From positions 1 through 7,242 of the forward strand of contig SXOW01000396.1 of the NCBI GenBank assembly GCA_005778315.1: DNA of 7,242 nt, written 5' to 3'. Below, piece by piece: positions 1-5,414 of the stretch. Positions within the stretch are counted from its first letter, which is position 1, and every line of letters starts with the position of its first letter. The notes beneath the pieces were generated by a model, which had not been told where the DNA came from, made no database searches, and saw only the letters and a list, made by a program, of their open reading frames with translations. Origin of the DNA: Acidobacteriota bacterium (GTDB lineage Bacteria > Acidobacteriota > Vicinamibacteria > Vicinamibacterales > UBA8438). The position numbers and the translations under genes are program-made.

Positions 1-980
1 CCGGCCGGCGCGCCGCACTCCACCTCTCGACCACGAACAACCCGCCGGCCCGCCAACGCCCCATGGCGCTCGGTGACCACGGTCGCCTGCCCCTCATCGC
101 CGTTCCGTTCGTAGTACAGAATCACCCAATCGCGCGTGGTTCCGAGCTGATGGGCCCGCGCGGTGTTCGAGAAGAGCGCCGTCACCGACCATCCCTCGGC
201 CTCGGTGTGGAGAATGGGCAGCCACGCCTCCCGCCGCGGGTTGAACCGGCGAGGCGTGATCGTCGGGAGCGTGCCGGCCGCCGCCTCACGGCGATACTCG
301 GCATCTATCGCGAGCAGCAGTCCAACCGGGGGCCGGCGTGCGTTCTCCGTTGCCCGCACCGGGACCATCCTCGATCGGTGCCGCGATGAGCGGCTCAACA
401 AGCCGGCCAGGATGTCCCGGAGCGCCTCGGCCCGGCGCGGACCGAACCCGCGCACCTGTTCGAGCCGGCCGTCATGCGCCGCCAGTTCCAGCTCCTCCAG
501 CGTGTCGATATGCAGCTGGTCATGGATGCGACCCGCCAGCTGCTCCCCTAAGCCGGGTAGGCTCGCGAACAGCTCATCAGGCGACACCTGTCCTTCGAGC
601 CGCTGGAGCAACGGCAGCCAGCCCAGAGCCGCGAATTCGCGGATCGTCGCCCCGATACTCTCGCCGATCCCCGGCAGGCTCTCGAGGGTCCCCTTCGGCG
701 AGGTCAGGGCCAACCGAGCCACGCTCGCCTCCGTCTCGCGCACGACGGCGGCCGCCCGGCGGTACGCGCGCACCCGATACGGATTGGCGTCCTGTACTTC
801 GAGCAGGTCGGCGACGCGGTCGAGCACAAACGCGATCTCGACGTTCGACGGCCGTCGCGTCGATCGGCGGGATGGCGGTCCGCTCCGCCGCGTCGTGACC
901 GCGGCCCTGACCGGCCGACCGGGCTCCGCCGATGGCTCGCGGTTCGACTCCTCCAGCCTGTCGTCGATCGACGTAGGCAT
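1..980 (-). CDS. PolX-like helix-hairpin-helix protein without polymerase domain (3' end off window)
   Basis: An uninterrupted minus-strand frame runs from ATG at 980 off the left edge, giving 326 residues with no stop. After a poorly conserved Arg/Ser/Pro-rich leader (about 1-45) comes a region resembling the amino-terminal DNA-binding domain of family X polymerases (about 46-130, with the NPYRVRAYRRAA segment). It is followed by three helix-hairpin-helix signatures: LPGIGES (102-108), LPGLGEQ (141-147) and VRGFGPRRAE (176-185). No nucleotidyltransferase palm motif or PHP exonuclease motif follows. Instead there is a second domain (about 215-320) with EYRREAA, RRFNP, WLPILHT and LFSNTARAH. 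From memory this matches a family of HHH proteins annotated as PolX-like or hypothetical, and the protein probably ends only a few residues beyond the window. Likely role is binding of DNA ends or gaps; no enzymatic activity can be claimed. An in-frame ATG at 1004 is possible, but the predicted sigma-54 start site near 1005 favours 980. Confidence 0.85.
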   Translation of the reverse strand, partial: MPTSIDDRLEESNREPSAEPGRPVRAAVTTRRSGPPSRRSTRRPSNVEIAFVLDRVADLLEVQDANPYRVRAYRRAAAVVRETEASVARLALTSPKGTLESLPGIGESIGATIREFAALGWLPLLQRLEGQVSPDELFASLPGLGEQLAGRIHDQLHIDTLEELELAAHDGRLEQVRGFGPRRAEALRDILAGLLSRSSRHRSRMVPVRATENARRPPVGLLLAIDAEYRREAAAGTLPTITPRRFNPRREAWLPILHTEAEGWSVTALFSNTARAHQLGTTRDWVILYYERNGDEGQATVVTERHGALAGRRVVRGREVECGAPA

Positions 981-1016
981 GAGCCCCACTGGCACCCGTG
1001 ACATATCCGACCAGTC

Positions 1017-1031
1017 GCAATCTACATGCCA
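1017..1031 (-). promoter_or_regulatory. sigma-54-like -24/-12 promoter for the HHH gene
   Basis: Read on the minus strand from 1031 to 1017 the sequence is TGGCATG, four bases (TAGA), then TTGC. The RpoN consensus is TGGCACG-N4-TTGCW, so 10 of 11 specified bases match, and the GG and GC pairs are at the required 10-base spacing. Transcription would start near 1005, giving a leader of about 25 nt to ATG 980. The match is visible; function is inferred. Confidence 0.5.
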
Positions 1032-1053
1032 AGACGGCGGTAGCGGGTCAATG

Positions 1054-1080
1054 CCGTGAAGACGCGGCAACTCCCGTGAA
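1054..1080. repeat. direct repeat CCGTGAA, 20-bp period, between divergent promoters
   Basis: CCGTGAA occurs at 1054-1060 and again at 1074-1080, exactly 20 bp apart (about two helical turns). It lies between the two divergent sigma-54-like elements. A related CCGTGA is at 996-1001. It could be a regulator-binding pair, but short repeats of this kind also arise by chance. Confidence 0.3.
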
Positions 1081-1096
1081 TGGCCACTGGTTTGCT
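1081..1096 (+). promoter_or_regulatory. sigma-54-like -24/-12 promoter upstream of the cDPGS-like gene
   Basis: TGGCCAC at 1081-1087, four bases, then TTGCT at 1092-1096. GG and GC are 10 bases apart as RpoN needs. The -12 box is perfect, while the -24 box matches only in TGGC. The predicted start is near 1107, so the transcript would carry the carbamate kinase remnant and then the gene at 1309. This is the weaker of the divergent pair. Confidence 0.35.
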
Positions 1097-1103
1097 TCCT
1101 TCC

Positions 1104-1126
1104 GGACCAGCGACTGGACCAGCGAC
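1104..1126. repeat. tandem 11-bp duplication GGACCAGCGAC
   Basis: GGACCAGCGAC is at 1104-1114 and repeated at 1116-1126 with one T between (12-bp period). It ends exactly where similarity to carbamate kinase begins, so it may mark the scar of the event that removed the rest of that gene. Confidence 0.6.
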
Positions 1127-1282
1127 GGCGCGTCGCATTGTCCGGACGGCAGCATGGGCCCGAAGGTCGAGTCGGTGCTCGAGTTTCTCGCCCACGGCGG
1201 CACCCACGCCGTCATCATGTCCGCCGACCAGCTCAGCCGCGGAATCGGGCCGGGCGCGGGCACCCACGTCCGGCCCGACTAG
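1127..1282 (+). pseudogene. arcC: carbamate kinase carboxyl-terminal remnant
   Basis: The plus frame ending at TAG 1280-1282 encodes about 50 residues including CPDGSMGPKVES, then VLEFLAHGGTHAVI, and ends in GPGAGTHVRPD. This reproduces the last part of carbamate kinases (FPxGSMGPKVEAA, then a GGxAxI strand, then GxAGTxV at the end). Carbamate kinase makes ATP from carbamoyl phosphate and ADP; its amino-acid-kinase fold needs about 300 residues. The amino-terminal five-sixths, with the substrate- and ATP-binding motifs, is absent, and the frame upstream shows no resemblance. No convincing start codon with a ribosome site precedes the fragment. The stop lies 26 nt before the next gene's ATG, a typical operon spacing, so an intact arcC probably once sat directly in front of the cDPGS-like gene. 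Recognition rests on motif memory, not alignment. Confidence 0.7.
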
Positions 1283-1308
1283 TGTCCGATCACCGCTGGA
1301 GGAACGCC

Positions 1309-2724
1309 ATGCCACGTCCCCGTCGCAGAACATCGGTCATCATCATGGGCGCCGCCGGGCGTGACTTTCACAATTTCAACGTCGTGTTCCGTCACGACGG
1401 GAGCCGCGAGGTCGTTGCTTTCACGGCCGCTCAGATCCCCAACATCAGCGGCCGACGATATCCCGCCGCCTTGGCCGGTCGGCACTATCCTCGCGGTATC
1501 CCCATTTATCCCGAAGCGGAGCTCGGTTCGTTGATCGCCAGGCACGAGGTGCGAGAGGTGGTGTTCGCCTACAGCGACGTTCCCTATGCGGTGGTCATGG
1601 CCGCGAGCGCGGTCGCCAACGCAGGCGGGGCCGACTTCAGGCTGCTCGGCGGTCGTGCCACGATGCTCACGAGTCGCCGGCCCGTCATCTCGGTGTGCGC
1701 GGTCAGGACCGGCGCCGGAAAGAGCCAGACGACACGTCGGGTCGCCGAGATCCTGCGGGAGGCTGGTCACCGCATCGCGGTCATCCGTCACCCAATGCCC
1801 TACGGCAATCTGGTCAAGCAGCAAGTGCAACGAATCGCCACCCGTGGCGATCTCACGCGGCAGCGCTGCACCATCGAAGAGCGGGAGGAGTACGAGCCGC
1901 ATATCGACGCCGGCAGCGTCGTCTACGCCGGGGTCGACTACAAAGCGATCCTGCGCGTCGCCGAACAGGACGCGGACATCGTCCTCTGGGACGGCGGCAA
2001 CAACGACCTCCCGTTCTACACGCCGGACCTCCACATCGTGCTCACCGATGCGCTGCGGGTGGGCAACGAGCTCTCGTATTACCCCGGCGAGGCCAATCTC
2101 CGGATGGCGGATATCGCGATCATCAACAAGATCGACTCCGCAGATATCGACGCTGTCTCCATCCTGCGACGCAATATCCACCGCCTCAACCCGACCGTCC
2201 CCATCGTCGAAGCCGCCTCGCCGGTCGAGGTGTCTGACACGGCCGCGATTGCCGGCAAGCGGGTGCTGGTCATCGAGGACGGCCCCACCCTGACGCACGG
2301 AGGCATGCGATTCGGGGCCGGGACCGTGGCGGCGATGAAGCATGGCGCCGAGATGGTCGATCCGCGGCCCTACGCGGTAGGGACGATCGCAGAGGTGTTC
2401 GCAGCCTACCCGCACATCGGCCCGTTGCTACCGGCCATCGGCTACGGAGAGGCTCAAATAGCCGACCTTCAGGCCACGATCTCCGCCGTCCCGTGTGACG
2501 CGGCAATCATCGGGACGCCGGCCGATCTGAGGGGCTTGTTGACGTTCGACATGCCGGCCGTGCGCGTTCGGTATGCGCTGCAGGAGATAGGGACACCAGA
2601 CCTCGCCACCCTGATCGGCCAATGGCTCTCCGGGAAGCTGTACTCCTCGAAGGATAGTTTCTCGCGTGACGAGTCGCGATCGCATCGCGTGGGCCGCTCA
2701 CAACGAAAGGCACCGGCGCGCTGA
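1309..2724 (+). CDS. cyclic 2,3-diphosphoglycerate synthetase-like P-loop protein (COG2403-type)
   Basis: A 471-residue protein. The start at ATG 1309 is chosen because GGAGG (1298-1302) precedes it by six bases and the family begins just before the GAAGRDFHNFN motif (14-24). Further family landmarks are FTAAQIPNISGRRYP (38-52), the P-loop RTGAGKSQT (133-141), CTIEEREEYEPHI (187-199), the acidic strand DIVLWDGGNND (223-233), a GTPase-like NKID (273-276), EDGPTLTHGG (323-332) and DPRPYAVG (351-358). In the archaeon Methanothermus fervidus the named enzyme closes 2,3-diphosphoglycerate into its cyclic form using ATP; the role of bacterial homologues is, to my knowledge, unsettled. It is cytoplasmic, with no membrane segment. 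The last ~25 residues (from about 447) are a Ser/Arg/Lys-rich tail beyond the conserved domain. The carbamate kinase remnant lies just upstream, and a probable terminator separates it from the stress genes. Confidence 0.9.
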   Translation: MPRPRRRTSVIIMGAAGRDFHNFNVVFRHDGSREVVAFTAAQIPNISGRRYPAALAGRHYPRGIPIYPEAELGSLIARHEVREVVFAYSDVPYAVVMAASAVANAGGADFRLLGGRATMLTSRRPVISVCAVRTGAGKSQTTRRVAEILREAGHRIAVIRHPMPYGNLVKQQVQRIATRGDLTRQRCTIEEREEYEPHIDAGSVVYAGVDYKAILRVAEQDADIVLWDGGNNDLPFYTPDLHIVLTDALRVGNELSYYPGEANLRMADIAIINKIDSADIDAVSILRRNIHRLNPTVPIVEAASPVEVSDTAAIAGKRVLVIEDGPTLTHGGMRFGAGTVAAMKHGAEMVDPRPYAVGTIAEVFAAYPHIGPLLPAIGYGEAQIADLQATISAVPCDAAIIGTPADLRGLLTFDMPAVRVRYALQEIGTPDLATLIGQWLSGKLYSSKDSFSRDESRSHRVGRSQRKAPAR

Positions 2725-2799
2725 GACACGCAGGCTCGGGCCCGTGGGGTTGGCGGTTGGTGCGCTCGCCCGGCCTTGGGGCGAATTTGTTCCCGGCAC

Positions 2800-2823
2800 C
2801 TCCACAATGCGTGGGGATTTTTT
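2800..2823 (+). terminator. probable intrinsic terminator after the cDPGS-like gene
   Basis: CTCCAC (2800-2805) pairs with GTGGGG (2811-2816), with one T-G wobble, around a five-base loop. One A and then six T residues (2818-2823) follow. It is 75 bp past the stop at 2724. The stem is short, but the T-run is unusual in this GC-rich sequence. Confidence 0.5.
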
Positions 2824-2900
2824 CCCGCGGATTGAGGCCGATCGTCCCTTGCGAGTGACCGACCTGGACGGACAGCGGCCGCTTGTCGACCACCGGAATG

Positions 2901-2933
2901 AACGGAACGGAGCATGCAGAACGGAACGGAGCA
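2901..2933. repeat. 14-bp direct repeat upstream of the USP gene
   Basis: AACGGAACGGAGCA is at 2901-2914 and again at 2920-2933 (19-bp period); each copy itself contains AACGG twice. It lies 27-59 bp upstream of the USP start. It may be a regulator site or a slippage product. I found no convincing sigma-70 or sigma-54 promoter between 2824 and 2959. Confidence 0.6.
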
Positions 2934-2959
2934 CGCCGATAGAGGGTGCGGAGGCCCGC

Positions 2960-3379
2960 ATGTTCAATCACATCCTGATTCCAACCGACATGACCGCCCA
3001 TGCTGAACACGCCGTGGATATCGCGGTCGACCTTTTGAGGCCACACGGTGGCACGGTGACGCTCCTGCATGTCGTGCAGACCATTGATGGGATCGACTTC
3101 CACGAGTTGGAGTCGTTCTATGCCGATCTGGAGCGCCGTGCGCGCAATCGGCTGCGGGCGCTGGCCGCCCGGCACGCCGACGCCGGGGTGACGCTGCGCA
3201 CTGAGGTGACCTATGGCACGCCGATCACCGAGATTCTGCGCCTGACCCAAGACCGCGAAGTCGACCTGGTCGTGCTCGCATCACACACGGTCGATCGGGA
3301 GGACCCGGCGACCGGGTGGGGTACGCTGAGCTACAAGTTGGGCGTGCTTGTGCCGTGCCCGGTGCTGTTGGTCAAGTGA
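2960..3379 (+). CDS. universal stress protein (UspA family)
   Basis: A 139-residue single-domain Usp. ATG 2960 is preceded by GGAGG (2950-2954) with five bases between, and the protein starts with the family's MFNHILIPTDMT strand and loop (1-12). LLHVVQ (35-40), VTYGTPITEIL (83-93), VDLVVLASHT (101-110) and the closing PCPVLLVK (132-139) complete the Rossmann-like fold. The classical ATP-binding signature (G-x2-G-x9-G-S/T) is not intact: after SHT the chain reads DREDPATGWGTLSYK, so ATP binding is uncertain. Usp proteins are cytoplasmic and induced by growth arrest, starvation or anoxia. The stop is 36 bp before the HPF/RaiA start, so the two are probably co-transcribed. The gene likely has its own promoter, since a terminator-like hairpin lies upstream. 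Confidence 0.93.
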   Translation: MFNHILIPTDMTAHAEHAVDIAVDLLRPHGGTVTLLHVVQTIDGIDFHELESFYADLERRARNRLRALAARHADAGVTLRTEVTYGTPITEILRLTQDREVDLVVLASHTVDREDPATGWGTLSYKLGVLVPCPVLLVK

Positions 3380-3415
3380 GGCCGGATTGGCCCGATGAAT
3401 GCAGGGTGGGTGAAC

Positions 3416-3832
3416 ATGACCATTCCATCACAAGTCACCTTTCAAGGCCTCGAACCCCAGGCAGACTTGGAGGCGCAGGTCCTAGACCGCATCGCCTGGC
3501 TCGAAAAGTTCTACCAGGGGATCCTGTCATGCCGTGTCGTGCTCGACGTGCCTCATCGCCACCGCCGGACCGGCCGCCATCTCCAGGTCAGGGTCGAACT
3601 GGCGGTACCCCGCGGGGAGCCGATCGTCATCAACCACCACCCCTCCTCGCATGGACCACTCAAGGCCACGCAGGCAGAGGCGCATCTCAAACGGAGCGAG
3701 ACCGACGGCGCGCATCGGCACCCACATGTCGCGATTCATGAGGCGTTCGACGTCGCCCGCCGGCGTCTGCAGAATTTCGCCCGGCGCCAGCGGGGGAACG
3801 TCAAGACGCACGAGCCGCCGGCCAGTTCCTAG
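3416..3832 (+). CDS. HPF/RaiA-family ribosome hibernation factor
   Basis: A 138-residue protein of the S30AE (ribosome-associated, sigma-54 modulation) family. It starts with MTIPSQVTFQGLEP and continues with a basic amphipathic helix (ADLEAQVLDRIAWLEKFY), the SCRVVLDVPHRHRRTGRHLQVRVELAVP strand region (38-65), and VAIHEAFDVARRRLQNFARRQRG (105-127). This fold binds the decoding centre of idle ribosomes in stationary phase or energy limitation. ATG 3416 is preferred because the GGTGG-type ribosome site lies just upstream and family members begin MxIPxQITF; an in-frame ATG at 3395 would add seven residues. It ends soon after RGNVKTHEPP. Some relatives continue there into a cold-shock-like extension, which is absent here. 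It follows the USP gene closely and is convergent with the DksA-like gene. Confidence 0.9.
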   Translation: MTIPSQVTFQGLEPQADLEAQVLDRIAWLEKFYQGILSCRVVLDVPHRHRRTGRHLQVRVELAVPRGEPIVINHHPSSHGPLKATQAEAHLKRSETDGAHRHPHVAIHEAFDVARRRLQNFARRQRGNVKTHEPPASS

Positions 3833-3860
3833 TAGCTCGCAGCCCAACCGCAACGCACGG

Positions 3861-3876
3861 CCGCGTCGTCACGCGG
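3861..3876. terminator. weak hairpin between convergent genes
   Basis: CCGCGT (3861-3866) and ACGCGG (3871-3876) form a 6-bp stem with a four-base loop, in the 77-bp gap between the HPF stop and the DksA-like stop. No T-run follows on either strand, so a role as a bidirectional terminator is only positional inference. Confidence 0.25.
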
Positions 3877-3909
3877 TCCCGCACTGTCGTCGACACGCCG
3901 GTCATACGG

Positions 3910-4227
3910 TCATGCCGCGCAGTTGCGACACGTCGTGGAGTCCGGAATCGCCGCAAGACGGACCGCGTCGATGGCCCCACCACACTTCGCACAGGTGCCG
4001 TAGGTTCCAGCCTCGATCCTGGCGAGCGCGCCGCGGATCTGCGTGACCTCGACGATCGTGTCGTGGCTGAGGCGCTCCAGGACTTCGTCGTTTTCGAGCT
4101 CGGTGGCGCGTTCCTCGGAGTCGGCGCTCGGCTTTCTCCGGAGATCCCCTTCGATGGCGCCCACCCGGTTGGTGAGCCGTTGAAGCCGATCTTCCAGGTA
4201 TCGTCGCGCGTCTTCAAGCTGTGGCAT
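3910..4227 (-). CDS. DksA/TraR-family C4 zinc-finger protein
   Basis: A 105-residue minus-strand protein. ATG 4227 is chosen because GGAG (4237-4234) is six bases upstream; a TTG at 4239 is in frame but lies in front of that site. The first ~70 residues are a charged, heptad-rich helical segment (EDRLQRLTNRVGAIEGDL, then ERATELENDEVLERL). The C-terminal zinc finger has Cys79, Cys82, Cys100 and Cys103 (TCAKCGG and TTCRNC), preceded by ARIEAGTYGTC, the family hallmark. DksA-type proteins enter the RNA polymerase secondary channel and, with ppGpp, adjust rRNA and stress transcription. This one is shorter than E. coli DksA (151 aa), and I do not see the DxxDxA coiled-coil tip, so it may be a TraR/YbiI-type relative with a different effect. 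It is last in the probable cytochrome operon, 57 nt after the CBS gene. Confidence 0.9.
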   Translation of the reverse strand: MPQLEDARRYLEDRLQRLTNRVGAIEGDLRRKPSADSEERATELENDEVLERLSHDTIVEVTQIRGALARIEAGTYGTCAKCGGAIDAVRLAAIPDSTTCRNCAA

Positions 4228-4284
4228 CTGGATCTCCAAAAACCCTGCACGTGGAGGGTCTCACCTCGCTGCGGCGGCCGGTCG

Positions 4285-4719
4285 TCACGCAGCTTCGTCT
4301 CCCCCACCTTTCGGAAAGAGCGTCCGTAGGTGGTCGCAGAAGAGGCGACAGGCGTCGGTCGCCGTCAGAATCCCGACAAGCCGTCCGCCCTTCGTCACCA
4401 GGGCGCTACCGATGTGATGGGTGGCCATGTGTTCGAGTACCCCGTCAAGCGGCTCGCCTCCGTCTACGGCATAGGCCTCGCTCACGTACGCGTCCTGCAC
4501 GAACAGCTCCTCCTTCGGAGGCATCCCCAGATCGGGGTCCAGGACACGCTTGAGGTCGCGGTCGGTCAGGACGCCCACCAGAACACCCCGTTCCTTGACG
4601 GGCAGGTGGCGGATTTCATGCTCGACCATCATGGCCCGCGCCTTGAGGAGACTGTCATGAGCTTCCACGAAATAGGGAAACGGGGTCATCTGAGAGCGGA
4701 CCGTCGGCATGCGCTGCAT
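4285..4719 (-). CDS. two-CBS-domain protein
   Basis: A 144-residue protein made of one CBS pair. CBS1 spans about 8-60 (QMTPFPYFVEAHDSLLKA, RHLPV, VGVLTDRDL) and CBS2 about 76-128 (YVSEAYAVDGGEPLDGVLEHM, IGSALVT, VGILTATDA). The tail is short and Gly-rich. Such stand-alone pairs bind adenylates (AMP, ATP, NAD) or SAM in a cleft and act as energy sensors; the ligand here is unknown. ATG 4719 is preceded by GGAG (4730-4727). The frame stays open upstream into the neighbouring gene, but that part is high-arginine shadow sequence and is not counted. It lies 74 nt after the TerB-like gene. A strong hairpin ends on the first G of its ribosome site, which may limit translation. Confidence 0.92.
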   Translation of the reverse strand: MQRMPTVRSQMTPFPYFVEAHDSLLKARAMMVEHEIRHLPVKERGVLVGVLTDRDLKRVLDPDLGMPPKEELFVQDAYVSEAYAVDGGEPLDGVLEHMATHHIGSALVTKGGRLVGILTATDACRLFCDHLRTLFPKGGGDEAA

Positions 4720-4729
4720 CGTTTCTCTC

Positions 4730-4760
4730 CGCGTCCGCCCCTGGACGAGGGGCGGACGCG
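4730..4760 (-). promoter_or_regulatory. perfect 12-bp hairpin touching the CBS-gene ribosome site
   Basis: Bases 4730-4741 and 4749-4760 are exact reverse complements (CGCGTCCGCCCC and GGGGCGGACGCG) around a seven-base loop. On the minus-strand transcript the 3' arm ends at 4730, the first G of the GGAG ribosome site (4730-4727) for ATG 4719. No T-run follows, so it is not a standard intrinsic terminator. It could hide the ribosome site, protect an mRNA processing end, or be a protein site. Confidence 0.65.
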
Positions 4761-4793
4761 ATACGCGGCGGGAAGCCTCTTGCGAACACCGCG

Positions 4794-5390
4794 TCAGTTC
4801 GCGTCCGATGGGAGCCCCCCGTCGGGGGCGGTCAGCACGTCGCTGATCCGATCCAGACACTCTCGCTCTCCCCGAGAGACCGGCATCATGCCCAGGATGC
4901 CGCCGGTCGCCTCGGCGACCTGGGTGCTCATGTCCACGAGCTCCTGCTGTGTCGTCGCACGTCCGGTCTTCGTGTCGTGGGCCAGCAGAGTCCGAATCGC
5001 CTCGTAGGCCGTGTCGAAGACATGCTGGTCCGGTCGCTGGGTGAGCCACGTCACCAGTTGGTCGCGCTCCGGAGAGTCGGCAGTCACCCCGCGCCGCTCT
5101 GCCAGCGCGAGCACCAAGTCCCGCTCCCTCTGGGTCACACCCTTGTCCGCCCAGGCCACATCGATCAGCGGAACCAGATGCAGCAGCGCCAGGCCGTCGG
5201 CCCAAAAACCCAGCTTCTGGAGCTTGGCGGGAAGGCGATCGTCGACGGTCCCGAGCCGCTCCCCGATCTGCTGTCGCTCCCGCTCGATGCGACCCTCCTC
5301 GCGCAGCTTCTGAATCAGCTCCTGGTCCCGACGCCGGAAGTACTCATTCTCGAGCGCTCGCTCGCGGTCTCCCAGCCATTCCTTGGACAT
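4794..5390 (-). CDS. TerB-like helical protein with amino-terminal coiled coil
   Basis: A 198-residue soluble protein. ATG 5390 follows GGAGG (5400-5396) with five bases between; a GTG directly before it is the alternative. Residues 1-45 are strongly charged and helical (RERALENEYFRRRDQELIQKLREEG), a coiled-coil type motif seen in several small proteins. The rest is all-helical, with LVPLIDVAWADKGVTQRERDLVL (72-94) resembling the DxAxADGxxxxxE core of TerB-like domains, which bind metal in the tellurite-resistance protein. Here a Lys replaces the Gly of ADG and one acidic position is lost, so metal binding is doubtful. A second amphipathic region (123-186) includes GGILGMMPVSRGE. I assign no function. 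It is 24 nt from the cytochrome stop, so the two are almost certainly co-transcribed. Confidence 0.75.
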   Translation of the reverse strand: MSKEWLGDRERALENEYFRRRDQELIQKLREEGRIERERQQIGERLGTVDDRLPAKLQKLGFWADGLALLHLVPLIDVAWADKGVTQRERDLVLALAERRGVTADSPERDQLVTWLTQRPDQHVFDTAYEAIRTLLAHDTKTGRATTQQELVDMSTQVAEATGGILGMMPVSRGERECLDRISDVLTAPDGGLPSDAN

Positions 5391-5414
5391 CACGGCCTCC
5401 TCATAGGCGATGGG

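Noticed and set aside
163..1059. Long plus-strand open frame opposite the HHH gene
   Set aside because: It is Ser/Arg/Pro-rich without motifs and is antisense to a frame with clear PolX-like and helix-hairpin-helix signatures; typical GC-rich shadow.
1279..2415. 378-codon minus-strand frame inside the cDPGS-like gene
   Set aside because: No recognisable domain, Asp/Arg/Gly-rich composition, and fully antisense to a strongly conserved protein.
2725..2959. Sigma-54 promoter for USP
   Set aside because: Candidates such as GGCAC with a following TGC have 12 bases rather than 10 between GG and GC, or lack the TTGC box.
4228..4239. TTG start at 4239 for the DksA-like gene
   Set aside because: The GGAG ribosome site lies within this extension and is ideally placed for ATG 4227.
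4720..5205. Amino-terminal extension of the CBS frame
   Set aside because: It overlaps the TerB-like gene in another frame, has shadow composition, and the GGAG site supports ATG 4719.
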